The translations under genes were made by a program, and so were the position numbers. The notes below the pieces were generated by a model that ran no database searches, was not told the origin of the DNA, and worked only from the letters and a program-made list of their open reading frames with translations. Shown piece after piece: positions 8,125 through 15,408 of a stretch of 19,425 nt of DNA (position 1 is the stretch's first letter; every line of letters begins with the position of its first letter). This DNA is from Burkholderiales bacterium (GTDB lineage: Bacteria; Pseudomonadota; Gammaproteobacteria; Burkholderiales; Burkholderiaceae_C): positions 1 through 19,425 of the forward strand of contig JAABPT010000285.1 of the NCBI GenBank assembly GCA_011391855.1, read 5' to 3'.

Positions 8125-8300
8125 GATTCAGCCTCGTTTCCAGATTCGATGCGCGCCGCTTCCTGCAAAGAACGTCGCAACCGCCAGTGCACCAGCCACG
8201 GTTCCACGAGCATCAGCAGCGCTGCCACCCCGTACGAGCCCCAGACATAGAGCCCGTACCCGCCCATTTCGAAGAACGCCGAAGCGCTGCCCCAGTTCAT
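8121..8300 (-). CDS. ccmD: Small haem exporter protein CcmD
   Basis: This 59-residue protein has one transmembrane helix (about 17-36) and a basic C-terminal tail (HWRLRRSLQEAAR), which is the family pattern. The N-terminal block FFEMGGYGLYVWGSYG matches the weakly conserved start of CcmD. The protein stabilises the CcmABC-CcmE complex and helps release haem-loaded CcmE. It sits between ccmC and ccmE with 4-base overlaps on both sides. The same frame can be read much further upstream inside ccmC, so the ATG at 8300 is chosen from family length and the overlap. Confidence 0.93.
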   Translation of the reverse strand: MNWGSASAFFEMGGYGLYVWGSYGVAALLMLVEPWLVHWRLRRSLQEAARIESGNEAES

Positions 8301-9052
8301 GGATGCATTTTCCCCCGCGTCAGTTCCGCCACCCAGCCAGAATGGGCTTCGCGCTCGATGACGATGGCGCGCGTGCGCGTGAATACCGCGGCAAAGGCGT
8401 AGGCCCAGAAGGCGAAGGTCATGATCAGCATGGCGGTGAGCATGGTGGTGGCCATCTTGGGCGCGGCCGTCATGCTGACCGTGGCACCCTGGTGCAGCGT
8501 GTTCCACCACTTCACCGAGAAATAGATGATCGGCACGTTGACGCTGCCCACCAGCGCCAGCAGGGCGCCAGCCTGGTCGGCCCGGCGCACGTCGTCGATG
8601 GCGTTGACCAGCGCGATATAGCCCAGGTACAGGAAGAGCAGGATCAACTCGCTCGTGAGCCGCGCGTCCCACACCCACCAGGCGCCCCAGGTGGGCTTGC
8701 CCCAGATGGCGCCGGTCCACAGCGCCAGGAAGGTGAACATGGCGCCGGTGGGGGCGATGGCGCGCGCCACCATCGAAGCCAGCCGCGCATTGAAGGCCCA
8801 GCCGATGCCGGCCCAGAAGGCCATCACCAGGTACAGCAGCATCGACATCCAGGCCGCCGGCACGTGAATGAAGATGATGCGGTAGGCGTCGCCCTGCGTG
8901 GCGTCGGTGGGGGCGACGAAGAAACCGATATACAGCCCGGCCAGCGTCAGCACGACGGTGGCGGCCCAGAACCAGGGCACCAGCCAGCCGGCCAGCCTGT
9001 AAAAGCGCGACGGCGCGGCAAAGGTGTAAAGGCGCAGCGGCGGGGAATTCAC
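8297..9052 (-). CDS. ccmC: Haem exporter / haem-handling membrane protein CcmC
   Basis: CcmC is a six-helix membrane protein that binds haem and loads it onto CcmE. It has 251 residues. The WWD motif WGAWWVWDARLT spans 122-133. The flanking haem-ligand histidines are H63 (FIHVP) and H187 (LHQGA). The start is GTG at 9052. An ATG option in this frame near the N-terminus is lacking, and GAGGT lies 7 bases upstream as the Shine-Dalgarno. The GTG overlaps the stop of an upstream mini-ORF (GTGA). The gene is separated from ccmB by the only non-overlapping junction of the ccm set. Confidence 0.95.
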   Translation of the reverse strand: MNSPPLRLYTFAAPSRFYRLAGWLVPWFWAATVVLTLAGLYIGFFVAPTDATQGDAYRIIFIHVPAAWMSMLLYLVMAFWAGIGWAFNARLASMVARAIAPTGAMFTFLALWTGAIWGKPTWGAWWVWDARLTSELILLFLYLGYIALVNAIDDVRRADQAGALLALVGSVNVPIIYFSVKWWNTLHQGATVSMTAAPKMATTMLTAMLIMTFAFWAYAFAAVFTRTRAIVIEREAHSGWVAELTRGKMHP

Positions 9053-9110
9053 TCAGAAGACCTCATTGGGTGCTCATTCGGTGCGAAGTCGGCATTCACT
9101 CGGCGTTCAT
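9049..9110 (-). other. Chain of three stop/start-linked mini-ORFs between ccmB and ccmC
   Basis: Reading the minus strand, the ccmB stop (9109-9107) overlaps an ATG at 9110. This opens a 4-codon frame (M-N-A-E) that ends at 9096. An ATG follows immediately at 9095 and opens a 10-codon frame that ends at 9063. Its stop overlaps an ATG at 9066, opening a 5-codon frame (M-R-S-S-E) that ends at 9049. That last stop overlaps the ccmC GTG at 9052. Every link is an overlap or a direct abutment, so a terminating ribosome could in principle re-start step by step from ccmB to ccmC. Translation of these frames is unproven. The first two lack their own Shine-Dalgarno. The GAGGT that serves ccmC lies inside the third. 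Confidence 0.45.
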
Positions 9111-9112
9111 TC
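9058..9112 (-). repeat. Degenerate 11-bp tandem repeat in the ccmB-ccmC spacer
   Basis: Four contiguous 11-base units read on the minus strand from 9112: GAATGAACGCC, GAGTGAATGCC, GACTTCGCACC and GAATGAGCACC. A fifth, degraded unit (CAATGAGGTCT) follows. The first unit contains the ccmB stop codon, and the last supplies the ccmC Shine-Dalgarno. Because 11 is not a multiple of 3, each unit moves its ATGA to another frame. The array probably arose by tandem duplication and then diverged. Confidence 0.6.
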
Positions 9113-9775
9113 TGTGGAAATGCGCAAAGCCGCCGCCGTGGCCGGCGGGGCGCCCAGTGCCGTGGCCAGCAGCAGCGCACCCAGCAGCGAGAAGTGCCCG
9201 CCCGCGTCCAGCCCCGCCTCGACCTGGCCCACCGCACCGGCACCGAAGATCAGCGCCGGCATCGTGAGCGGCAGCACGATCAGGATCAGCAGCATGCCGC
9301 CGCTGCGCAAGCCCAGCGTCAGCGCGGCGCCCAGCGCGCCGAGCAGGCTGAGGATGGGCGTGCCCAGCAGCAACCCCGCCACGAGGGCCAACAAGGCCGG
9401 CCCCGACATGCCGAACAGCAGGCCCACCAGCGGCGTGGCCACGATCAGCGGCAGGCCGGTCAGCAGCCAGTGCGCCGCCGACTTGGCCGCGGCCACCGCG
9501 ATGGCCGGCTGCGGCGCCAGCAGCAGTTGCTCCAGCGAGCCGTCGGCCAGGTCGCCGGCAAACAGCGACCCCACCGACAGCATCGACGCCAGCAGCGCGC
9601 AGACCCAGACGATGCCCGGCGCGATGTCGCGCAGCATCTGTGCCTCCGGCCCCACGCCCAGCGGGAACAGGCTCAGCGCGACGATGAAGAAGACCACCGG
9701 CAGCAGGGATTCGATGCGCCGCCGTGAAGCCAGCTTCAGGTCGCGCAGCAGCACGGCGAGAAAGAGATCCCTCAT
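9107..9775 (-). CDS. ccmB: Haem exporter permease CcmB
   Basis: CcmB is the membrane subunit of the CcmAB ABC-type complex, which uses ATP to release haem-loaded CcmE from CcmC. It has 222 residues with about six hydrophobic helices. The N-terminus (LLRDLKLASRRRIESLLPVVFF) and the GDLADGSLEQLLL segment are characteristic of the family. The ATG overlaps the ccmA stop (ATGA). The stop lies inside the 11-bp repeat array that separates the gene from ccmC. Confidence 0.94.
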   Translation of the reverse strand: MRDLFLAVLLRDLKLASRRRIESLLPVVFFIVALSLFPLGVGPEAQMLRDIAPGIVWVCALLASMLSVGSLFAGDLADGSLEQLLLAPQPAIAVAAAKSAAHWLLTGLPLIVATPLVGLLFGMSGPALLALVAGLLLGTPILSLLGALGAALTLGLRSGGMLLILIVLPLTMPALIFGAGAVGQVEAGLDAGGHFSLLGALLLATALGAPPATAAALRISTE

Positions 9776-10461
9776 GCGAGGCCATGGCGGTCGAGGTCGA
9801 AGATGCGCGGCACCGGCTCGCGCAGGCTGGGCGACTGGTGGCTGGTCATCAGCGTGGCACCACCGAGTTCGGCATGTTCGGCCAGCAGGCCGTTCAGCGC
9901 ATGGATGCCATCGGCGTCGAGCGCGTCGAAGGGCTCGTCGAGCAGCCACAGGTCGGCGTGCAGGCACAGCGCCAGCCGGGCCAGCGCCACGCGCCGGCGC
10001 TGGCCCTGGCTGAGCGTGCGCACCGGGGCGTGGCGGCTGCCGCGCACGCCCAGCCGCTGCAGGGCCGCCGTCAAGGCCGTATCGTCGGGCCGGTCGCCGC
10101 GCGTGCGGGCCAGGAAGCGCAGTGCCTCCATCGCGGTGAGGTCGTCCTTGAGCGCATTCTGGTGGCCAATGTAGACCAGGCCCCGGCGCCCTTCGGGCCC
10201 GGCCTGCCTTTGCGGCACGCCGCCGACGCGGATTTCGCCGGCCATCGGCGTGGCCAGCCCGGCCAGCAGGCGCAGCAACGTCGTCTTGCCGCGGCCATTG
10301 CGACCGCGCAGCCAGACCACGGCGCCGGGCTCGAGTTCCAGTTCCAGATGTTCGAACAAACCCCGCTCGCCGCGCTGACCCGCCAGATCGACGGCCTGCA
10401 GCACGCTGGCGCGCGCCGCGCCAGGCGGCGCCAGACTGGCTTGTGTCGGCAGTTGGTGCAT
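9772..10461 (-). CDS. ccmA: Haem exporter ATP-binding subunit CcmA
   Basis: CcmA is the cytoplasmic ABC ATPase that powers the CcmABCD haem-release step. Counting from the chosen ATG there are 229 residues. Walker A is GRNGRGKTT (53-61), the ABC signature LSQGQRRR (150-157), Walker B LWLLDEP (171-177) and the switch histidine H208. The start is uncertain. The frame can begin at a GTG at 10539 (255 residues), but CcmA proteins are usually close to 205-215 residues and begin near the VLQAVDLAG segment (about residue 20). The ATG at 10461 is the best compromise, although its upstream GGAAA is poorly spaced. It is the first gene of the minus-strand block. Confidence 0.9.
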   Translation of the reverse strand: MHQLPTQASLAPPGAARASVLQAVDLAGQRGERGLFEHLELELEPGAVVWLRGRNGRGKTTLLRLLAGLATPMAGEIRVGGVPQRQAGPEGRRGLVYIGHQNALKDDLTAMEALRFLARTRGDRPDDTALTAALQRLGVRGSRHAPVRTLSQGQRRRVALARLALCLHADLWLLDEPFDALDADGIHALNGLLAEHAELGGATLMTSHQSPSLREPVPRIFDLDRHGLA

Positions 10462-10751
10462 CGTTTCCGTGGGCAAATGAGTCGGGCGCTCGGTGACGCG
10501 CGGGCGCCGTGCTTCGTCGAAGGCGGCACAGGCACACACCCCGTTCCACCCTTGAACCGCGGCGCAGTGTACCGGGGCACTGCAGCCCTTTCTCCCCAGG
10601 GGGGCTGGTCGATTCCGCCACGGGCTGACCTAAGTCAAACTCGACCCGGGCCGCTGCTATAGCCTCGCAGCGCGCCTGGCAGACCGACCGCCTTCACCTT
10701 CAAGCGGCCCGCATCCGGCAGGTGCCGTCAACCACCCCAACAACAAACACC
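10462..10751. other. Divergent intergenic region between ccmA and nqrA
   Basis: These 290 bases separate the two divergent blocks and should hold both promoters. No convincing gene is present. Visible elements are an FNR/ANR-like palindrome at 10625-10638 and two adjoining 6-bp inverted repeats, 10564-10569 with 10578-10583 and 10583-10588 with 10602-10607. The last stretch before nqrA is A/C-rich and looks unstructured, and it has no recognisable Shine-Dalgarno. Neither inverted repeat is followed by a T-run, so I do not call terminators. Confidence 0.5.
10625..10638. promoter_or_regulatory. FNR/ANR-like operator in the ccm/nqr divergent region
   Basis: CTGAC-CTAA-GTCAA matches the ANR-type variant TTGAC-N4-GTCAA at 9 of 10 half-site bases and contains the perfect dyad TGAC-N4-GTCA. 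A TATAGC hexamer at 10658-10663 lies 29 bases (centre to centre) downstream on the plus strand. That is near, though slightly shorter than, the spacing expected for an activator overlapping the -35 position. No good -35 hexamer is present, which suits activator dependence. The site could serve nqrA, ccmA or both. It is inferred, not shown. Confidence 0.4.
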
Positions 10752-12119
10752 ATGGCCGTGCACACGATCCGCAAGGGACTGGACCTGCCCTTGGCCGGCG
10801 CCCCCGAGCAGCGCATCGATACGGCGGCGCCACCACGCCAGGTGGCTCTTTTGGGCGCCGACACGCTCGGCCTGCGGCCCGCCCTGGCCGTGCAGCCGGG
10901 CGACCGCGTGCAGCGCGGCCAGTTGTTGTACGGCGACCGCAAGTCGCCTGGCGTTCGCTACACGTCGCCGGCCACCGGCACCGTCAATGCCATACATCGC
11001 GGCGACCGGCGCGCCTTCATCTCGATGGTCATCGACGTGGCCAGCGACGACAGCCCCGAAACGCAGGTCCTGTTCGAGAGCCTGCCCCGCCCGGGCAGCG
11101 TGCCCACCGACAGCGCGGCCGTGCGCGCGGTGCTGCTGGAAAGCGGCCTGTGGGGCGCCCTGCGCACCCGCCCGTTCAGCCGCGTGCCGGCCGCCGATGC
11201 CGTGCCGCAGGCGATCTTCGTCACTGCGCTGGACACCCATCCCCACGCGCCCGACCCGCAGGTCGTGCTGTCGGGCCGCGAGGCCGACTTCACCGCCGGC
11301 ATGGCGGCCATCGAACGATTGGCCCCGGTACCGGTCTACCTGTGCCGCGGCGCCGGCTCCAGCATCGCCGCCGGGCCCGGATCGCGCGCCGAGGTGCATG
11401 AATTCAGCGGCCCGCACCCGGCCGGCACGCCCGGCCTGCACATCCATCTGCTGCACCCGGTGGACGCCGAGCGCAACGTCTGGCACATCGGCTGCCAGGA
11501 CGTGGCCGCCATCGGCCACCTGTTCAACACCGGCCGGCTGGATGTCGAACGCGTGGTGTCGCTGGCCGGCCCCGCCGTGCAGCGGCCGCGGCTGCTGCGG
11601 GTTCGGCTCGGCTCCGCGCTGGCCGAACTGACCCAGGGCGAACTGGCCGGCGGCAGCGTCCGCGTACTGTCGGGATCGGTGCTCGACGGGCGCATCGCCA
11701 GCGGCGAGCAGGCCGGCTACCTGGGACGCCACCACCGCCAGGTGTCGGTGCTGCACGAAGGCCACGAGCGCGAACTGTTCGGCTGGATCACGCCGCAAAA
11801 ACACAAGTTCTCGCTGTGGAGCGTGGTGCTCGGCCACTTTGCCGGCAAGCGCGGACTGCCGCTGACCACCAGCACCAACGGCGGCGAACGCGCCATGGTG
11901 CCGATCGGCGGCTACGAGCGCGTGATGCCGCTGGACCTGATGCCCACCTTCCTGCTGCGGGCACTCGTGATCGGCGACGTGGTGCGCGCGCAGACGCTGG
12001 GCTGCATGGAACTGGACGAGGAAGACCTGGCGCTGTGCACCTTCGTCTGCCCCGGCAAGACCGAGTACGGGCCGCTGCTGCGCAAGGTGCTCGATCAAAT
12101 CGAGAAGGAATACTCGTGA
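10752..12119 (+). CDS. nqrA: Na+-translocating NADH:quinone reductase subunit A
   Basis: NqrA is the peripheral cytoplasmic subunit of the Na+-pumping NADH:quinone oxidoreductase. It carries no redox cofactor in known structures. It has 455 residues, close to the usual 446-450. Family blocks include IRKGLDLPLAGAPEQ at the N-terminus, YTSPATGTVNAIHRGDRRAF, the HPVDAERNVWHIGCQDVAAIGHLF segment and the C-terminal CTFVCPGKTEYGPLLRKVLDQIEKE. The ATG at 10752 is preferred to the GTG at 10722 because it fits the family N-terminus. Neither has a clear Shine-Dalgarno. It is the first gene of the operon, and its stop overlaps the nqrB start. Confidence 0.96.
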   Translation: MAVHTIRKGLDLPLAGAPEQRIDTAAPPRQVALLGADTLGLRPALAVQPGDRVQRGQLLYGDRKSPGVRYTSPATGTVNAIHRGDRRAFISMVIDVASDDSPETQVLFESLPRPGSVPTDSAAVRAVLLESGLWGALRTRPFSRVPAADAVPQAIFVTALDTHPHAPDPQVVLSGREADFTAGMAAIERLAPVPVYLCRGAGSSIAAGPGSRAEVHEFSGPHPAGTPGLHIHLLHPVDAERNVWHIGCQDVAAIGHLFNTGRLDVERVVSLAGPAVQRPRLLRVRLGSALAELTQGELAGGSVRVLSGSVLDGRIASGEQAGYLGRHHRQVSVLHEGHERELFGWITPQKHKFSLWSVVLGHFAGKRGLPLTTSTNGGERAMVPIGGYERVMPLDLMPTFLLRALVIGDVVRAQTLGCMELDEEDLALCTFVCPGKTEYGPLLRKVLDQIEKEYS

Positions 12120-13342
12120 AGAGCCTGCGATCTCTGCTGGACCGCATCGCCCCGAACTTCGAGAAGGGCGGCCGCTTCGAGCGCTGGTACCCGCTGTGGG
12201 AGGCCGCGGACACCTTCTTCTACACGCCGCATGCCGTCACCCGCAGCAGCGCCCACGTGCGCGATGCGATGGACCTCAAGCGCATGATGTTCCTGGTGGT
12301 CATCGCGGCGCTGCCTTGCATCTACATGGCCATGTACAACACCGGGTTGCAGGCCAACCTGGCGCTGGACCCGGCCAAGACCGGCAGCCTGGAAGGCTGG
12401 CGGCACGCCGTGATCGCGATGCTGGGCGTGGGCTACTCGCCCGACAGCCTGGCCGCCAATGTCATCCACGGTGCGCTGTATTTCCTGCCGCTGTACGTCG
12501 TCACCATGGTCGTGGGCCTGACCTGGGAAGTGCTGTTTGCGGTGGTGCGCAAGATGGAGGTCAACGAAGGCTTCTTCGTCACCGGCCTGCTGTTCCCGCT
12601 GATCCTGCCGCCGACCACGCCGCTGTGGCAGGCCGCTTTGGGCATCACCTTCGGCGTCGTCGTCGCCAAGGAAGTGTTCGGCGGTACGGGCATGAACTTC
12701 ATCAACCCGGCCCTGGCGGCACGCGCCTTCCTGTTCTTCGCCTACCCGGCCGAGATCTCCGGCGACAAGGTCTGGGCCGCGGTGCCCGAAGGCACGGCGG
12801 TGGACGGCTACTCCGGTGCCACGCTGCTGAGCCAGATGCGGGTCATGACCGATTCGTTCGAGGCCCTGGGATTCTCCTGGTGGAATGCCTTCATCGGGCT
12901 GGAGCCGGGTTCGATGGGCGAGACCTCGGCGCTGGCCTGCCTGATCGGCGCCGTGATCATCATCGCCACGGGCGTGGGCTCCTGGCGCACGATGGCCGCC
13001 GCGACGCTGGGCACCGTGGCCATGGCCAGCCTGCTCAACGCCATCGGCTCGGCCACCAACCCCTGGTTCGGCGTGCCCTTCTGGTGGCACATGGTGCTGG
13101 GCAGCTGGGCCTTCGGCATCGTCTTCATGGCCACCGACCCCGTCACGGCCACCTTCTCCGAAGCCGGCAAATGGGTCTACGGCGGCTTGATGGGCGCGCT
13201 CATCGTGCTCATCCGGGTCGCCAACCCGGCGTACCCGGAGTCGGTGATGCTGGTGATCCTGTTCATGAACGTGATGGCACCCATCATCGACCACTTCTTC
13301 GTGCAGGCCAACGTGCGCCGCAGGAAGGCCCGCCGTGGCTAA
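12116..13342 (+). CDS. nqrB: Na+-translocating NADH:quinone reductase subunit B
   Basis: NqrB is the large membrane subunit that holds covalent FMN and riboflavin and forms the Na+ path and quinone site. It has 408 residues with many transmembrane helices. The flavinylation motif is DGYSGATLL, with Thr236 as the FMN-linked residue, the same number as in Vibrio cholerae. The start is GTG at 12116, overlapping the nqrA stop (GTGA), with AAGGA 6 bases upstream. The flavinylation motif implies dependence on ApbE, which is encoded further down the operon. Confidence 0.97.
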   Translation: MKSLRSLLDRIAPNFEKGGRFERWYPLWEAADTFFYTPHAVTRSSAHVRDAMDLKRMMFLVVIAALPCIYMAMYNTGLQANLALDPAKTGSLEGWRHAVIAMLGVGYSPDSLAANVIHGALYFLPLYVVTMVVGLTWEVLFAVVRKMEVNEGFFVTGLLFPLILPPTTPLWQAALGITFGVVVAKEVFGGTGMNFINPALAARAFLFFAYPAEISGDKVWAAVPEGTAVDGYSGATLLSQMRVMTDSFEALGFSWWNAFIGLEPGSMGETSALACLIGAVIIIATGVGSWRTMAAATLGTVAMASLLNAIGSATNPWFGVPFWWHMVLGSWAFGIVFMATDPVTATFSEAGKWVYGGLMGALIVLIRVANPAYPESVMLVILFMNVMAPIIDHFFVQANVRRRKARRG

Positions 13343-14126
13343 TATCAACAGCACCCGCTACACGATCCTCTTTGCGACCACCGTCTGCGTCATCTGCGCG
13401 GCGCTGGTGGCCACCGCCGCGGTCAGCCTGAAGCCGGCGCAGGTGGCCAATGCGCGGCTGTACATGGAAAAGAACGTGCTCGTGGCCGCCGGCCTTGCCG
13501 AGCATGGACAGGCCATGACGGTGCCCGAGGTGCAGGCCGTATTCGACCGCGCCATCCAGGCCCGGCTCGTCGACCTCGCCACGGGCGAACTGGTGCCCGC
13601 GGACAAGACCGACGCGCGGCGCTACGACCAGCGTGCGGCCCGCAACGACCCGGCGGCCAGCCGCGCCGCCCCGGCCAACCCGGCCGGCATCCGCCGCGTG
13701 CCGAACCTGGGCACGGTCTACTTCATCATGAAGGACGGCCAGGTCGACCAGGTGGTGGTGCCGGTCGAGGGCCCCGGCATGTGGGGCGCCATCTACGGTT
13801 TCCTCTCGCTGGCCCCCGACACCAACACCGTACGTGGCCTGACCTATTACGAGCACAAGGAAACCCCCGGACTCGGTGCCGAAATCGCCACCCCCAGCTG
13901 GCTGGACCTGTGGCGCGGCCGCAAGGGCTATGACGAAAAGGGCGAGGTCGCCATCAAGGTCATCAAGGGTCCGGCCGGCAAGCCCGAGGTCGACCCCCAC
14001 CACATCGACGGCCTGTCGGGTGCCACCGTCACCGGCAACGCGGTCACGCGACTGATGCAGTTCTGGCTCAGCCAGGAAGGCTACGGCAAGTTCCTGCAAC
14101 GCCAACGCGAAGGAGCGAAGTCATGA
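13335..14126 (+). CDS. nqrC: Na+-translocating NADH:quinone reductase subunit C
   Basis: NqrC is a membrane-anchored periplasmic flavoprotein that passes electrons within the complex. It has 263 residues. One N-terminal helix (about 10-32) is followed by a soluble FMN-binding domain. The FMN-attachment motif DGLSGATVTG places the acceptor threonine at 231. The segment ETPGLGAEI (176-184) is also family-typical. The start is GTG at 13335, overlapping the nqrB stop by 8 bases. The nqrD ATG overlaps its stop (ATGA). Confidence 0.97.
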   Translation: MANINSTRYTILFATTVCVICAALVATAAVSLKPAQVANARLYMEKNVLVAAGLAEHGQAMTVPEVQAVFDRAIQARLVDLATGELVPADKTDARRYDQRAARNDPAASRAAPANPAGIRRVPNLGTVYFIMKDGQVDQVVVPVEGPGMWGAIYGFLSLAPDTNTVRGLTYYEHKETPGLGAEIATPSWLDLWRGRKGYDEKGEVAIKVIKGPAGKPEVDPHHIDGLSGATVTGNAVTRLMQFWLSQEGYGKFLQRQREGAKS

Positions 14127-14785
14127 GTACCGCGAGTGGCGCCCGCAGCGGAGGCTGGCGCCTCGACACCCACGAGCGCGCAGCCTTGTTCGACCCGCTG
14201 CTGGTGAACAACCCGATCGGCGTGCAGGTGCTGGGCATCTGCTCGGCGCTGGCCGTCACGACGCGCATGGACAAGGCCCTGGTGCTGAGCATCGGCGTCG
14301 TGCTGGTGACGGTGCTGGCCAACCTGGCGGTGAGCCTGATCCGCGAGCGCGTGCCGACCTCGATCCGCATCATCGTCATGCTGGCCATCATCGCCTCGCT
14401 GGTGATCGTCTTCGACCAGGTGCTGAAAGCGACGATGTACGAGCTGTCGCTGGAACTCTCGGTGTTCGTGGGCCTCATCATCACCAATTGCATCGTGATG
14501 GGCCGCGCCGAGGGCTTCGCAATGAACAACCCGCCGCGGCTGTCGGTGCTCGACGGCCTGGGCAACGGCCTGGGCTATGCGCTGGTGCTGATGCTGGTGG
14601 CCTTCACGCGTGAACTGCTCGGCGCCGGCAAGCTGTTCGGCATGACCGTGCTGCCGCTGGTCAAGGACGGCGGCTGGTACTTGCCCAACGGATTGATGCT
14701 GCTGGCGCCTTCGGCGCTGTTCATCATCGCCGGGCTGATCTGGGCCTTGCGCACCTGGAAGCCGCAGCTGCAGGAAAAAGACTGA
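14123..14785 (+). CDS. nqrD: Na+-translocating NADH:quinone reductase subunit D
   Basis: NqrD is a six-helix membrane subunit that with NqrE forms a pseudo-symmetric pair holding an Fe or Fe-S centre at their interface. It has 220 residues. The two ligand cysteines are kept at C40 (LGICSALAVT) and C123 (ITNCIVMGRAE). The N-terminus is about ten residues longer than in Vibrio (a Ser/Gly/Arg-rich lead). The ATG overlaps the nqrC stop, which supports this longer form. The last stop base is the first base of the nqrE ATG. Confidence 0.97.
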   Translation: MSTASGARSGGWRLDTHERAALFDPLLVNNPIGVQVLGICSALAVTTRMDKALVLSIGVVLVTVLANLAVSLIRERVPTSIRIIVMLAIIASLVIVFDQVLKATMYELSLELSVFVGLIITNCIVMGRAEGFAMNNPPRLSVLDGLGNGLGYALVLMLVAFTRELLGAGKLFGMTVLPLVKDGGWYLPNGLMLLAPSALFIIAGLIWALRTWKPQLQEKD

Positions 14786-15399
14786 TGGAACACTACATCA
14801 ACCTCGGCCTCAAGGCCATGTTCCTGGAGAACATGGCGCTGGCCTACTTCCTGGGCATGTGCAGCCTGCTGGCCTGCTCGAAGAAGGTCGATACCGCCAT
14901 CGGCCTGGGCGTCGCAGTGGTGTTCGTGCAGGTGCTCACCGTGCCGCTCAACAACCTCATGCTGCACTACCTGCTGGCCGAAGGCGCGCTGACCTGGATC
15001 AGCCCGGCGCTGGCCACCGTGGACCTGAGCTTCCTGTCCTTCATTCTCTTCATTGCCACCATCGCCGCGGCAACGCAGGTGGTGGAGATGGCGGTCGACC
15101 GTTACGCCCCGGGCCTTTACAACACGCTGGGCGTCTTCCTGCCGTTGATCGCGGTGAACTGCGTCATCCTCGGCGGCTCGCTGTTCATGCAGGAACGCGA
15201 CTACAGCTTTCCGGAGAGCGTGGTGTTCGGCGTCAGCTCGGGCGCCGGGTTTGCCATCGCCATCATCGCGCTGGCGGCCATCCGCGAAAAGCTCACCTAT
15301 GCCAATGTTCCCGCCGGGCTGCGCGGCCTGGGCATCACCTTCGTCAGCGCCGGACTGATGTCGCTGGCGTTCATGGTCTTCTCCGGCATCCAGCTCTAA
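14785..15399 (+). CDS. nqrE: Na+-translocating NADH:quinone reductase subunit E
   Basis: NqrE is the partner of NqrD, a six-helix membrane subunit of 204 residues with the opposite topology. The Fe-centre cysteines are C26 (FLGMCSLLA) and C126 (AVNCVILGG). Its start shares one base with the nqrD stop (TGATG), which indicates tight coupling. The four cysteines across NqrD and NqrE are the site that NqrM is thought to help fill with iron. Confidence 0.97.
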   Translation: MEHYINLGLKAMFLENMALAYFLGMCSLLACSKKVDTAIGLGVAVVFVQVLTVPLNNLMLHYLLAEGALTWISPALATVDLSFLSFILFIATIAAATQVVEMAVDRYAPGLYNTLGVFLPLIAVNCVILGGSLFMQERDYSFPESVVFGVSSGAGFAIAIIALAAIREKLTYANVPAGLRGLGITFVSAGLMSLAFMVFSGIQL

Positions 15400-15408
15400 A
15401 GACGCGCC

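Noticed and set aside
10462..10539. GTG start for ccmA at 10539
   Set aside because: It would make the protein longer than the family norm with a leader lacking conserved features. The ATG at 10461 is closer to the expected length.
10564..10607. Two adjoining inverted repeats in the divergent region as terminators or a REP element
   Set aside because: Stems are only 6 bp, they share a base, and there is no T-run. Both flanking genes point away, so no terminator is expected. They are noted only as possible operator or leader structure.
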